Translations under genes and position numbers: made by a program
Source: Verrucomicrobiota bacterium
GTDB taxonomy: Bacteria > Verrucomicrobiota > Verrucomicrobiia > Limisphaerales > UBA9464
DNA length: 64,000 bases
Direction: 5' to 3'
Assembly: GCA_017309115.1 (NCBI GenBank)
Contig: JAFLEF010000030.1
Coordinates: forward strand, 25,575-89,574
In this document: piece by piece, positions 26,680 through 36,582 of the stretch
How positions within the stretch are numbered: the stretch's first letter is position 1
How the letters are laid out: every line of letters begins with the position of its first letter
Notes under the pieces: generated by a model
Told to the model about the DNA's origin: nothing
Databases searched by the model: none
What the model saw: the letters and a program-made list of their open reading frames with translations, nothing else

Positions 26680-29031
26680 ATGATCAAGACGTCATTGAGC
26701 CGCTGGACCCGTCTGGCCGGGCTGGTAGGACTCCTGGCCGGGTCGGCTTGGGGTGCCCCGATTCCCAAACTCTTTAACACCGGAGTGGACGACACCGGAG
26801 CCCTCTTGGGCGCTAGTCAGGTGGATTCGCACTATCAATTGGTGGAAAGTGCCGATGCCGAGTTTCCGGGTCCCAACACCTTCACTTTGGAACCGGGCTT
26901 TCCCGTGGGTCCGTGGCTCGCCGAAGGCCCCAACTCGCGGTGGATCGCTCCTCGCGCGCGTCAGAGCGTGGGAAATGCGCCCGGTAATTACATCTATCGA
27001 ACGACCTTCGATCTTACCGGATTCGATCCCACCAAGGCGCGGATCAACGGCAAATGGACTTCGGACAACGGCGGCCAGGACATCGTGCTCAATGGCGTCT
27101 CCCTCGGGCTCAGTCAGGGAGGCAACTTTGGGGCCTTCTCGGACTTCCTGATTGAGTCTGGCTTCGCGGACGGAACCAACATCCTGGAGTTCGTGGTCAA
27201 CAACGCCGGCGAGGCGGTAAATCCCGGGGGCTTGCGGGTGGAGATGATTGGTACGGTGGAGTTGGCGGGCGAGCCTCCGCGGGTGATCACCCAACCGGTG
27301 GGAGCCACGGTGTTGGTTGGTGATTCGCTGACGCTGACCGTCGTGGCGGATGGAACTCCGCCGCTGACCTATCAATGGAAGCGCAACACGGTGGATGTTC
27401 CGGGTGCGACCGAACCAACACTCCCGCTCGAGGCCATCACGCTGGCTCAGGACGGTGACTACATGGTGGTAGTCTCAAACGGATCGGGTCAGACCAACAG
27501 CGCGGTGGCGAAGGTGTCGGTGCTCGATCGACTTCCCGGATTGTTTGACACGGGGGTGGGTGCAGAAGGAGTTCTGTTGGACGATGGCGCGGCCGATTCC
27601 CACTACGTCTTGGTGACAAATCCGGACGATCCGTCCGTGACCGAGCCGCTTGTGCAGGATTCGACGGTGTTTCCGATTGTTGCCGGACCGTGGCGCGCCA
27701 ATTCCGAGGTGTCGAAATGGATTGGGCCTCGGTTCGAGACGTCGGCGGCCGCGGGGGGCGACTATGTTTACGAGCTGACGGTGGATCTCACCGGATTTGA
27801 TCCGACCACGGCCTTCATCACCGGAACCTGGGCGTCCGACAATGGGGCGACTGTGCTCGTGAATGGCATCGCGACCTCGGTGGTGAACGCCGGCAATTTC
27901 GACACATTGTCACCCTTCCGGTTGGAGGGCGTGTTCTTGAGTGGCGTTAATCGGCTTGGGTTCCGGGTGAACAACGCTGCCGCGGGCTACACCGGTCTGC
28001 GGGTGGAGGGAATTCGCGGTGGGGCCAAGAAGGGCAGTGCGGGCGAGGCCCCGCGGTTGCTGACCCAACCCGTGGGTGGCGTCCTCCTGACCGGCGAGAC
28101 CTTGGTGCTTGCTGTCCTGGCCGATGGAGCCGCGCCGCTGACCTACCAATGGCGCAAAGATGCGGTGAACTTGCCGGGAGCCACGACAAACACCTGGTCG
28201 GTCGGCCCGGCGTCGGCGGCCTTGGTGGGCAGTTACACGGTGGTGGTGGCCAACGGGGCAGGTTCCATCACGAGCGCACCAGTCTCCATCTCCGTGCTCG
28301 ACCGCGTTCCGGGAGTCTTCAGTACGGGCGTGGACGCGAGCGGAGTGGTCCTCGCGGATGCTTCAGTGGATCCGCACTACCAGTTGGTGGTGAATCCGAC
28401 CAACCCGGAATCGACGGAAGCCGTGGTGCACGATTCGACCGTCTTCCCCATTGTAACCGGGCCGTGGTTGGCCAATACCGAAGCTTCCAAGTGGATTGCT
28501 CCTCTGCCGGACTCCTTGGGGTCGTCCGGAGGCGATTACGCGTACCGGACCACGTTTGACCTGACGGGTTTCGATCCGGCCACGGCAATGGTTCTCGGGG
28601 GCTGGGCCACCGACAACACCGGCACGGATATCCTGTTGAATGAGGTCAGCACCGGTCTTCTGAACACAGCGGGTTTTGGTGGGCTGACTCAGTTCACCAT
28701 TTCATCCGGTTTGCGGGCCGGGGTGAACACCTTGGAATTCCGGGTGAACAACGCGGATGCCGTGACGGGCTACACCGGTCTGCGGGTGGAGAATCTGCGG
28801 GTCGGCGCTCGCGCGGGAACAACGGCGCCGCCGGTCTTGGCCATTCAGCTCGGTGCGGGCGAGGTGACCCTCTCCTGGCCGGCGAGTGCGACGGGCTTCA
28901 AGCTCTATTCGGCGGGTACCCTGAATGCGGCGTCGTGGACGGACCTGGGAACAGGAACCGTGGAAGGGGATCGGCGGGTGGTGAAACAGCCAACCACGAC
29001 AGCGGGCCAGTTCTATCAACTGAAACCGTAA
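26680..29031 (+). CDS. Secreted Ig-like/repeat-module protein, 783 aa
   Basis: The ATG at 26680 opens MIKTSLSRWTRLAGLVGLLA, a signal peptide. The protein alternates two unit types: three copies of a roughly 150-residue module (FNTGVDDTGALL, later FDLTGFDP, DNxG, VNNA and GLRVE) and two Ig-like units (VTQPVGATVLVGDSLTLTV with PPLTYQWKR; LTQPVGGVLLTGETLVLAV). The module looks like a carbohydrate- or surface-binding beta-sandwich. The C-terminal 75 residues (GEVTLSWPASATGFKLYSAG) form another beta-sandwich. No catalytic site is seen. The same module begins the giant protein encoded next. A good terminator follows the stop codon. Confidence 0.85.
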   Translation: MIKTSLSRWTRLAGLVGLLAGSAWGAPIPKLFNTGVDDTGALLGASQVDSHYQLVESADAEFPGPNTFTLEPGFPVGPWLAEGPNSRWIAPRARQSVGNAPGNYIYRTTFDLTGFDPTKARINGKWTSDNGGQDIVLNGVSLGLSQGGNFGAFSDFLIESGFADGTNILEFVVNNAGEAVNPGGLRVEMIGTVELAGEPPRVITQPVGATVLVGDSLTLTVVADGTPPLTYQWKRNTVDVPGATEPTLPLEAITLAQDGDYMVVVSNGSGQTNSAVAKVSVLDRLPGLFDTGVGAEGVLLDDGAADSHYVLVTNPDDPSVTEPLVQDSTVFPIVAGPWRANSEVSKWIGPRFETSAAAGGDYVYELTVDLTGFDPTTAFITGTWASDNGATVLVNGIATSVVNAGNFDTLSPFRLEGVFLSGVNRLGFRVNNAAAGYTGLRVEGIRGGAKKGSAGEAPRLLTQPVGGVLLTGETLVLAVLADGAAPLTYQWRKDAVNLPGATTNTWSVGPASAALVGSYTVVVANGAGSITSAPVSISVLDRVPGVFSTGVDASGVVLADASVDPHYQLVVNPTNPESTEAVVHDSTVFPIVTGPWLANTEASKWIAPLPDSLGSSGGDYAYRTTFDLTGFDPATAMVLGGWATDNTGTDILLNEVSTGLLNTAGFGGLTQFTISSGLRAGVNTLEFRVNNADAVTGYTGLRVENLRVGARAGTTAPPVLAIQLGAGEVTLSWPASATGFKLYSAGTLNAASWTDLGTGTVEGDRRVVKQPTTTAGQFYQLKP

Positions 29032-29052
29032 CTTCGCCCGTGCGATGCTCGG

Positions 29053-29090
29053 CGGCCGGTGGTGGGGTCACCACCGGCCGTTTCGCGTTT
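29053..29090 (+). terminator. Terminator hairpin after the Ig-like protein gene
   Basis: A perfect 12-bp stem, CGGCCGGTGGTG (29053-29064) with CACCACCGGCCG (29069-29080), has a GGGT loop and is followed by TTTCGCGTTT. The T run is interrupted, so termination may be partial. Confidence 0.7.
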
Positions 29091-29160
29091 GCGAGGTGGC
29101 CCGCATCGAGGAAAGCATGGAAAAATCCGCGCTGACTGCGATGGTTCGCCAATTCATCTG

Positions 29161-32100
29161 ATGTGGTTCAAACCGGCGAAGGAGAGACGGGCGGTGACGA
29201 GGTCAGCTCGGCCCGCCTGGCGCAGGCGACTGGCGACGATCGGCCTGTTTTTGGTCGTCGGTTTGTCCGGTTTAGCGGACTCCGTGCCGAGCGTTTTTTC
29301 GACGGGAGTGGATGCCGCTGGAGAGGGGCTGCCCGCCGGAGCCGTGGATCCACATTGGAAACTGGTGCAGAGCCCGGATGGTTCGGCGCCGGGTCCGAAT
29401 ACCTACGTGGTGCAGGAAGGATTTCCGATTCCCCCCTGGCTGGCCAATGACGGCGACTCCAAATGGATTGCCCCCAAGGCCGATCAAGGAGGCGGCAATT
29501 CCCCCGGGGACTATCACTATCGGCTCGAGTTTGATCTGAGCGGATTTGATCCGGCAACGGCCCGCGTCACGGGAGTTTGGTCGTCCGACAACTCCGGGAT
29601 TGAAGTGCGGCTGAATGGCGTGGCCACCGGGCTGAGTTTCAATGGCGACTTCGCGGGTTGGTCCCCGACGTTCACCCTTTCCACGGGCTTTGTGGAGGGT
29701 CTCAACGCGTTGGAGTTTGTGGTCAACAACGCGGGCGATGGGATTAATCCGACCGGATTTCGCGCGCGGCTGACGGGTACAGCGGAGCGCGTGGCCGTGA
29801 ACAGTCCCCCGCGGATCGTGCAGGATCCCCGGGCGTTGACGGTGGCGTTCAAGGAGTCCGCCACCTGGGTTGTCTCGGCGACGGGATCGCGACCGCTGGA
29901 GTATCAATGGCGGCGGAATGGCCAGCCGGTTTCGGAAGGCACGACGGCGACTTGGGTGATTCCGTTCGTGGGTGCGGCGGATGCCGGAGTGTATGACGTG
30001 ATCGTTCGCAATGCGTTTGGTTCGGTGACGAGTGCTCCCGCGACCCTGACAGTGACTTTTCCCGGGACGGCGAGCGAACAAAGTGAACCTCCGGGTCCGT
30101 CCTCCCGGCGCACCGGATTGGCCATCACGGAAATCATGTACCAACCGGCAGCTCGAGCCGATGGAGCGAATCTGGAGTTCATCGAACTGTATAATTCCAA
30201 TCCGTTCGGGGAGGAGTTGGGCGGATGGCGGCTCGCGGGCGAAGTGGAGTTCACGTTTCCCGTTGGCACGGTGATTGGGGGAAAACAATACCTCGTGGTG
30301 GCGGCGGACCCGACGCGGTTCCAGCAGCACTCGGGATTGACGGGGGTCCTGGGTGGGTGGTCCGGACGGTTGGCGAATGAAGGAGGTCGGTTGCAACTAC
30401 GGAAGGCGTCGGGAGCGGTGGTGCTGGAGTTGGAGTATCGGCCGGAACCGCCCTGGCCACTGGCGGCCGCGGGCGCCGGCCATTCCCTGGTATTGCGACG
30501 TCCGAGTTTGGGGGAGGCCGCGCCCGGGGCGTGGAGTGCCAGTTCTCGTGTCAATGGCTCCCCGGGTCGCGAGGATGCCGTGTCAGTGGATCCGCTGGCT
30601 TCGGTGCGGATTCAGGAAGTATTGGCCAATCCGAGCCCCGGGGAATCGGCTTGGGTCGAGGTGTTCAATCCCACGCCTCAGACGTTGGATTTGTCCGGTT
30701 GTCATTTGAGTCCCGGGCTGGGACTTCCCGGGGTGACCCTTCCTGCGGGGACGCTGCTGGTGCCGGGAGCATCGGTTCATTGGGATCAGACCCTGCTGAA
30801 CTGGCCGGGAGAGCCGGCCGGGGGCGTTTGGTATTTGTGGAATCCGGACCAGACGGCCGTGCTGGATGCCGTTCGTTTTGGAGCCAGCCTGCCGGGTGTG
30901 AGTCAGGGCGCAACGGCGTCCAGTCGGGGAAGTCTGCGAGCACTGCTCCGGCCCACTCCGGGAGTTTCGAATACCGGAGTTCGGCTGGGAGACGTGCAGT
31001 TTTCCGAGATTCTGTTCCATCCGCTGACCGACGATGACGGCGACGAGTTTGTCGAACTGGTGAATCGCGGCGAGGAGGCGGCGGATCTCTCCGGTTGGCG
31101 AATCTCCGGTGACGTGGAGTTTGAGTTTCCCGACGGAGCGGTCCTGGCCCCGGGTGGATACGCCGTGGTGGTTCGGGATCGGGCGCACTTTGGGGAGCGG
31201 CATCCGCAACTTTCCGTCGGCTCGATCTGGGGCAACTACCGGGGCGTGCTGAGCAATCGGGAAGGGGAGTTGACGCTGGAACGACGGGTTCGGGATCCGC
31301 AGGGAACCCGCTTGTTTTGGGTGCCGGAATCCGGGGCGCGGTTTCGGGACGGGAACCGGGTTAATCGCTGGGCCGATGGCGGGGGGAGCAGTCTGGAGCG
31401 GGTCGATTTCCGGTCGGATCCGCTGCTCCCGGACTCGTGGGCTGACAGCGAGGAATCCGATCGCGCCGACTGGACGCTGGTGGAGACGACCGGGTTGGTG
31501 AATCAGGTTCATCCGGGAGTTCCCAATGCGGACCAGTTGCAGATCATCCTGCTTGGTGCGGGCGAGGCCCTGGTGGACGCAGTGGAAGTTCGGGTGGGTA
31601 CCGGGGCCAATCGCGTGGCCAACGGAACGTTTGAAGCCAACACCACGGGCTGGACGTTTCAAGGCACTCATCGGCCGAGCCGCCGGGAGACTGGGGTGGG
31701 CTTCGAAAGTTCCGGGGCGTTGCGCGTCGTGGCCACCGACCGGGGGGATCATGTCGCGAATCGGGTGCGTGGAACGCTGACCCAAGCGATCCCGGCGGGT
31801 TCGACAGTGACCCTGCGGGCCCGGGTGCGTTGGTTGACGGGGCATCCGGAGATTCTGTTGCGGCTCCGCGGCGGCGGGATCGAAGCCGTGGGACGCTTGT
31901 CCACGCCCTTGGTCTCCGGAACACCTGCGGCCGCCAATCGCCGAACGCTGACCAACGCCGGTCCCATCCTCACCGAAGTGCAACCAAGCCCGGTATTGCC
32001 GGCGGGTGGCGAGCCGGTGCGAATTCGGGCGCGGGTGGAGGATCCTGATGGTCTCAGTCGGGTGTTCCTGCGCTATCGCCGGGATCCGAGTTCAACCTTC

Positions 32101-34404
32101 TTCGAGGCGCCCATGACAGATAACGGTACCGGGCCGGATGAACGGGCCGGCGACGGGGTCTATTCGGGCCTGATTCCGGGTCAGCCCGCCGGAACTTTGG
32201 TCGCCTTTACGGTTCAGGCGGAGGACGCCGCGCCCGTGCCCGTTCGGCAGTCGTTTCCGCCGGGTCCCCTGGCGCGCGAGGCCTTGGTGCGCTTTGGTGA
32301 AACTCCGGTGGCGAGTGGGTTCGGGGCCTATCGGATTTGGCTGACCTCCGCCGCGCGGTCCACCTGGGCCGCCCGGGAAAAAATGAGCAATGAAGATGTC
32401 GACGCCACATTTGTGTACGGGGACCACCGGGTCATTTATGCCGCGGGAGCCCACTACAGCGGCAGTTCCTACACCTCTCCCGGATACGACTCACCGACGG
32501 GAAATCTGTGCGGCTACAACGTGAACTTCCCTCCGGATGATCGCTTGCTGGGGGATAATCGACTGACCCTGGACTGGCCGATTCGGGACAACACAAATCA
32601 ACGCGAACAGTTGATGTACTGGTTCCTGGATCAGTTTGCTCTGCCCAACATGTATCGGCGGTACGTGCACCTGTACGTCAATGGACTGCGTCGAGGGGTG
32701 ATTTACGACGACATCCAGCAACCGGACGGCGACACGGTGAACGAGTGGTTTGCCGACGACGATGAGGGGTCCCTGTGGAAGACGGATTGCTGGAACGAGT
32801 TCGATAACGGCGGCAACCGGATCGATCCGTGCGTGCTGAATACCCTGGAGCGATTCCCAGCCAGTGGACCGTTGAAGGTTTCCCGATATCGCTGGAACTG
32901 GCGGCCCCGGGCGGTCCGGGGATCGGCCAACGACTTCACTGACCTGTTTCAGTTGGTCGAAACCATGAACCGGACCTCGGATTATGTGAATCAGGTCGAG
33001 TCGCTGGTGGATGTGGATCACTGGATGCGCACCTTTGCGATGAATGATCTCGCCTCCTTTTGGGATGCCTTCGGGAATTCCAATGGGAAGAACACCTTTC
33101 TCTACAAGCCGGAGCGGTCGGGGTGGAAGTTGATGAGTTGGGATTTTGATGTGGGTCTGGGTGTCTTCAATGATCCGCCCAATCTTCCACTGTTTGAAGT
33201 CAACGATCCGGTGGTGGCCCGGATGTACCAAACTCCGGCATTTGTCCGGCGATACTGGGCGGCCTTGGAGGAGGCACTGACCGGGTTCTTCCGTACGGGC
33301 GCCGGCACAGCGGTGGATCGGCGGTTGGATGCCCGCTACGCTGCGTTTCAGGCGGAGGGTTTGGGGTTGGAGGGGCCGGCGGGGATCAAGTCCTGGATCA
33401 ATCAACGGCGGAGTTTTCTGGCGGGCCAGTTGAATTCGGTTCGCTCGTCGTTTGCCGTCAGCACCCAGGGTGGCGCCGATTTTGCCACGAATGCCAATCC
33501 GGTGATTTTGCGCGGCACCGCGCCGGTGGCGGTCGCGACGGTGCGGGTCAACGGAGTGGAGTATCCGTTGCGGTGGACCTCGGTGACGGCTTGGGAACTC
33601 ACCCTCCCACTCGCCGCGGGAACCAACGTGCTGGCCATCACGGGAGTCGACCGCGGAGGTCGGGTGGTGGCGGGTGCCGAGAAGTCTTTGTCGGTGACGT
33701 TCACCGGGGAACCGCCGCCGCTGGCAGACGTGCGCATCAATGAGTGGATGGCGGCAAACACGTCGGCAGTGATGGATCCTGTGGATGGCGAATTCGCCGA
33801 CTGGCTCGAACTGTACAATCCGGGAGCGGCACCGGTGTCGCTCACCGGGTGGTCGTTGACCGATGACCTGGAGGATCCTCGGCGATCGATTGTGCCGGCT
33901 GGTTTTGCCGTGCCTCCGGGTGGGCATTTGGTGGTCTGGGCCGACCGTCAGCCGGAACAGACCCAGGCCGGAGTCTCCCTGCACGTGAACTTCCGCCTCG
34001 GACAAGCCGGTGAGGAAGTGGGCTTGTTCGACAGCTTTGGCCGTTTGGTGGATCGGGTGGAGTTCGGTCCGCAGGTGGACGATGTCAGCGAGGGCCGCTG
34101 GCCGGATGGATTGCCGGAACCGTTTTTTCCCTTGGTTCGACCTTCGCCCGGAACAGCAAACGCGGTGGCATCGGACGTCGGGGTCGTGCGCGTGCTAGCG
34201 CTGGAGGTGCGGTCAACCGGCACCGTGGACCTTACCTGGGCAAGCCTGCCCGGGCGAAGCTACCGGGTGCGCGTCTGGACGGGATTGAACGGCCCCGAGC
34301 TCACGGGCGGCGAGGTCGTGGTGGCCGAGGGGTTGACCACCACCGTCATCGATACCGCGCCGGGATCGGGCGAACGGTTCTATCAGGTGATGCTGGTAGA
34401 GTGA
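29161..34404 (+). CDS. Giant secreted CotH-kinase/lamin-tail protein, 1747 aa
   Basis: I chose the ATG at 29161 (MWFKPAKERRAVTRSARPAW), followed by a hydrophobic helix ATIGLFLVVGLSGLADS. Order of domains: one copy of the module shared with the preceding protein (about residues 40-210), an Ig-like unit (210-300), lamin-tail-like domains near 320-430, 475-590 and 600-720, a beta-rich stretch, and a CotH-type domain about 1060-1400 (YRIWLTSAARSTWAAREKMS; YVHLYVNGLRRGVIYDDIQQ; GWKLMSWDFDVGLGVF). A further lamin-tail unit lies near 1520-1640. CotH proteins are atypical protein kinases; whether this one is active cannot be judged by eye. It is probably exported or surface-attached. Confidence 0.88.
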   Translation: MWFKPAKERRAVTRSARPAWRRRLATIGLFLVVGLSGLADSVPSVFSTGVDAAGEGLPAGAVDPHWKLVQSPDGSAPGPNTYVVQEGFPIPPWLANDGDSKWIAPKADQGGGNSPGDYHYRLEFDLSGFDPATARVTGVWSSDNSGIEVRLNGVATGLSFNGDFAGWSPTFTLSTGFVEGLNALEFVVNNAGDGINPTGFRARLTGTAERVAVNSPPRIVQDPRALTVAFKESATWVVSATGSRPLEYQWRRNGQPVSEGTTATWVIPFVGAADAGVYDVIVRNAFGSVTSAPATLTVTFPGTASEQSEPPGPSSRRTGLAITEIMYQPAARADGANLEFIELYNSNPFGEELGGWRLAGEVEFTFPVGTVIGGKQYLVVAADPTRFQQHSGLTGVLGGWSGRLANEGGRLQLRKASGAVVLELEYRPEPPWPLAAAGAGHSLVLRRPSLGEAAPGAWSASSRVNGSPGREDAVSVDPLASVRIQEVLANPSPGESAWVEVFNPTPQTLDLSGCHLSPGLGLPGVTLPAGTLLVPGASVHWDQTLLNWPGEPAGGVWYLWNPDQTAVLDAVRFGASLPGVSQGATASSRGSLRALLRPTPGVSNTGVRLGDVQFSEILFHPLTDDDGDEFVELVNRGEEAADLSGWRISGDVEFEFPDGAVLAPGGYAVVVRDRAHFGERHPQLSVGSIWGNYRGVLSNREGELTLERRVRDPQGTRLFWVPESGARFRDGNRVNRWADGGGSSLERVDFRSDPLLPDSWADSEESDRADWTLVETTGLVNQVHPGVPNADQLQIILLGAGEALVDAVEVRVGTGANRVANGTFEANTTGWTFQGTHRPSRRETGVGFESSGALRVVATDRGDHVANRVRGTLTQAIPAGSTVTLRARVRWLTGHPEILLRLRGGGIEAVGRLSTPLVSGTPAAANRRTLTNAGPILTEVQPSPVLPAGGEPVRIRARVEDPDGLSRVFLRYRRDPSSTFFEAPMTDNGTGPDERAGDGVYSGLIPGQPAGTLVAFTVQAEDAAPVPVRQSFPPGPLAREALVRFGETPVASGFGAYRIWLTSAARSTWAAREKMSNEDVDATFVYGDHRVIYAAGAHYSGSSYTSPGYDSPTGNLCGYNVNFPPDDRLLGDNRLTLDWPIRDNTNQREQLMYWFLDQFALPNMYRRYVHLYVNGLRRGVIYDDIQQPDGDTVNEWFADDDEGSLWKTDCWNEFDNGGNRIDPCVLNTLERFPASGPLKVSRYRWNWRPRAVRGSANDFTDLFQLVETMNRTSDYVNQVESLVDVDHWMRTFAMNDLASFWDAFGNSNGKNTFLYKPERSGWKLMSWDFDVGLGVFNDPPNLPLFEVNDPVVARMYQTPAFVRRYWAALEEALTGFFRTGAGTAVDRRLDARYAAFQAEGLGLEGPAGIKSWINQRRSFLAGQLNSVRSSFAVSTQGGADFATNANPVILRGTAPVAVATVRVNGVEYPLRWTSVTAWELTLPLAAGTNVLAITGVDRGGRVVAGAEKSLSVTFTGEPPPLADVRINEWMAANTSAVMDPVDGEFADWLELYNPGAAPVSLTGWSLTDDLEDPRRSIVPAGFAVPPGGHLVVWADRQPEQTQAGVSLHVNFRLGQAGEEVGLFDSFGRLVDRVEFGPQVDDVSEGRWPDGLPEPFFPLVRPSPGTANAVASDVGVVRVLALEVRSTGTVDLTWASLPGRSYRVRVWTGLNGPELTGGEVVVAEGLTTTVIDTAPGSGERFYQVMLVE

Positions 34405-34469
34405 GGTCGACGGCCTGGGCTTGGGGAGCAGACTTGGTTTTTCCCGGACGTCTTCGGTAGGCTGAACCC

Positions 34470-35375
34470 ATGCCCAAGGCAATTGAGCTGCGCGACGGAG
34501 ATTCGGCCCTGGCGGTGGTGTACCCCGAGTTGGGGGGGTGGTTGACCCGCTATGCCCGGAATCTGCCGGGAAAAGGTTGGGTGGACGTCCTTCACCACGA
34601 AGACGCCGTGGTGGCCCGGTATCCCCAGAAAATGTGGGCGGGCAATCCGGTGCTCTTCCCGCACGTGAGTTACAACGTCACTGAGGGCAAGGAAGGCGAG
34701 TACGTGCTCAACGGAACGACCTATGCATCGCCGCAGCACGGATTCGCCCGACGCGTGCCGTGGTCGGTGGTCGAGCAAAGCGATAACCAAGTGACGCTGG
34801 AGTTGGTCGATTCGGAGCTGACCCGACCGAGTTATCCCTTCGCGTTTCGGCATCGGTTGACTTACCGACTCGTTCAGGGGCGGTTGGAGTGGGAACAGGT
34901 GGTGGAAAACCGGGATCAGCAGCCGCTGCCCTTTAGTACGGGATTTCATCCGTACTTCCGTGTGCCCCTGACCGGTACCGACCGGAATGCCTGTCGGGTT
35001 CGTTTGCCGCGGTCGCGTCGATGGTATCCGGTGGATCAGGCCAATGCGTTCTTCGACGAGCCGTTTCCGGCGCAGGATCTCCCTGTGGCGGCAGATGTCA
35101 GCAGCACTTTGTTTCTGGGTGACTTGGCGGCGCAAAAGGTGGCGCTACGGGATGAACCGGGTGGTGTTGAAGTGGTGTTGGATCTCTCCGGCAATCCCGC
35201 CTACCGCTTCCTCATCCTGTGGGCTCCGGATGCAGCCGTGCCGTTTTATTGCCTGGAACCTTGGACCGCGCTGCCCAATTCGTTTGGTCGCAGCGATGGG
35301 GAAGTGATCACACTGTTGCCGGGCGAGTCCTTCCGGGCCGTGATGTCAGCCGATGTGCGGGTGCTGGGCCAGTAG
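34470..35375 (+). CDS. Aldose 1-epimerase (galactose mutarotase) family protein
   Basis: This 301-aa protein has the mutarotase beta-sandwich pattern: PELGGWLTRYARN, AGNPVLFPHVSYN (substrate Arg/Asn region replaced by NPVLFP), the motif SPQHGFARRVPW with the first catalytic His, FSTGFHPYFRVP with the second His, and FYCLEPWTALPNS with the Glu. These fit aldose-1-epimerases or hexose-6-phosphate mutarotases, which interconvert alpha and beta sugar anomers. No signal peptide, so cytosolic. It follows the CotH gene by 65 bases, but co-transcription is uncertain. Confidence 0.9.
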   Translation: MPKAIELRDGDSALAVVYPELGGWLTRYARNLPGKGWVDVLHHEDAVVARYPQKMWAGNPVLFPHVSYNVTEGKEGEYVLNGTTYASPQHGFARRVPWSVVEQSDNQVTLELVDSELTRPSYPFAFRHRLTYRLVQGRLEWEQVVENRDQQPLPFSTGFHPYFRVPLTGTDRNACRVRLPRSRRWYPVDQANAFFDEPFPAQDLPVAADVSSTLFLGDLAAQKVALRDEPGGVEVVLDLSGNPAYRFLILWAPDAAVPFYCLEPWTALPNSFGRSDGEVITLLPGESFRAVMSADVRVLGQ

Positions 35376-35464
35376 CGAGAGGCGCGGCGCGGGATCGCTA
35401 AACCGATCGGATCAACCTCCCGGAAAAGGAGCGATCCGTGGCATTGCAACCGCCTGGAATCGGC

Positions 35465-36211
35465 TCAGGGCTTGCGGGGCGCGACCGGATGACGGCGGAG
35501 ACCGTGTTCGAGCCAGAGTTTCCAAACCATCCACCACGCTTCGCGGACAATCTCCTTCGACATCTTCGAGGTGCCCTGGAAGCGGTCAGTGAAGATGATC
35601 GGAACTTCCTCAATCTTCATTCCACGGCGCCAGACCCGGTGCGTGAGCTCGATTTGGAAGCTGTAGCCATTCGACTGCACGGTTCCGAGGTCGATGGCGG
35701 CGAGGGCGCGGGCGCGGAAACATTTGAACCCACCGGTCGGGTCGGTGATCGGCATGCCCGTGATAATCTGCACGTACTTCGCGGCGGAAATGCTGAGGAG
35801 CAGCCGATCCAGCGGCCAGTTGATCACCCGGATGCCGTGACTGTAACGGGATCCCAGGACTAGGTCGGCTTCATGTTGCCGGGCCGCTTCGACCAAGCGG
35901 GGGACATCGGCCGGGTTGTGGGAGAAGTCAGCATCCATCTCCAAAATGAACTCGTAACCCCGCGAGAGAGCCCAGTCGAAGCCGGCGAGGTAAGCTCGAC
36001 CCAAGCCGTTCTTCTGCTGCCGGTGCAGGACGTGGACGTGGGGATTGGCGGCCGCCAACTCGTCCGCCACGACTCCGGTGCCGTCGGGAGAGTTGTCGTC
36101 CACGACCAACACATCCAACACCACCGGTTGGGCCATGAGCCGACGAATGAGCTCGGGAAGGTTTTCCCGTTCATTGTAGGTCGGAATGATGATCAGGGTA
36201 TCAGCCCCCAT
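35465..36211 (-). CDS. Polyprenol-phosphate mannosyltransferase-like GT2
   Basis: The 248-aa protein is a soluble family 2 glycosyltransferase of the DPM1 type: IIIPTYNERENLPELIRRL, VLVVDDNSPDGTG, LGRAYLAGFDWAL, the DxD-type EMDADFSHNP and TDPTGGFKCFRARAL, with VPIIFTDRFQGTSKMSKEIV at the end. It should transfer a sugar (mannose or similar) from a nucleotide sugar to a polyprenyl phosphate on the inner side of the membrane. It lacks the C-terminal membrane helices of some relatives. A second DPM-like enzyme is at 48748. Confidence 0.92.
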   Translation of the reverse strand: MGADTLIIIPTYNERENLPELIRRLMAQPVVLDVLVVDDNSPDGTGVVADELAAANPHVHVLHRQQKNGLGRAYLAGFDWALSRGYEFILEMDADFSHNPADVPRLVEAARQHEADLVLGSRYSHGIRVINWPLDRLLLSISAAKYVQIITGMPITDPTGGFKCFRARALAAIDLGTVQSNGYSFQIELTHRVWRRGMKIEEVPIIFTDRFQGTSKMSKEIVREAWWMVWKLWLEHGLRRHPVAPRKP

Positions 36212-36470
36212 GCCCGTTCAAGGTGCGAGTCGGAAGGCGTCCCCACAAGGGATTTGGTGTGGCGGTGGCTACCAGTTGAGAGTTGAGAGCTGAGAGCTGA
36301 GAGGTAAATCCGGGGAATCAGGGCCTGGGAAGAGCAGGCGGGTTTGTGGACGCCACGCGCCCCTGTCTTTGGGCTTTCGTTTCTCTCAACTCTCAACTTT
36401 CAACTCTCAACTGCTTTGCGACGGCTCGGACGAAGCCTCGCCCTACCCCCTCGCCCCCCTCGCCCAGACT
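36212..36470. repeat. Heptamer arrays and element end
   Basis: A GTTGAGA/GCTGAGA array lies at about 36275-36304 and its mirror (TCTCAAC) at about 36382-36413, giving a long potential hairpin. After it, GACGGCTCGGACGAAGCCTC followed by GCCCTACC is the right end of the palindromic element. No gene is seen between the GT2 and ppdK. Confidence 0.7.
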
Positions 36471-36582
36471 AGGCACTTCTCCCCGTTGACGGTTGGGCCA
36501 CGCTTGGTAGCGTCCCGCTTCCGTTTTTCCGGCCGGCGCTCCCGTCGGTCGCTGAATCACCACTGACAGACACCACGCAGTT

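Noticed and set aside
30583-34005. Long minus-strand frames (466 and 504 codons) inside the CotH gene
   Set aside because: They are antisense to a protein with clear lamin-tail and CotH motifs, and their translations are low in complexity.
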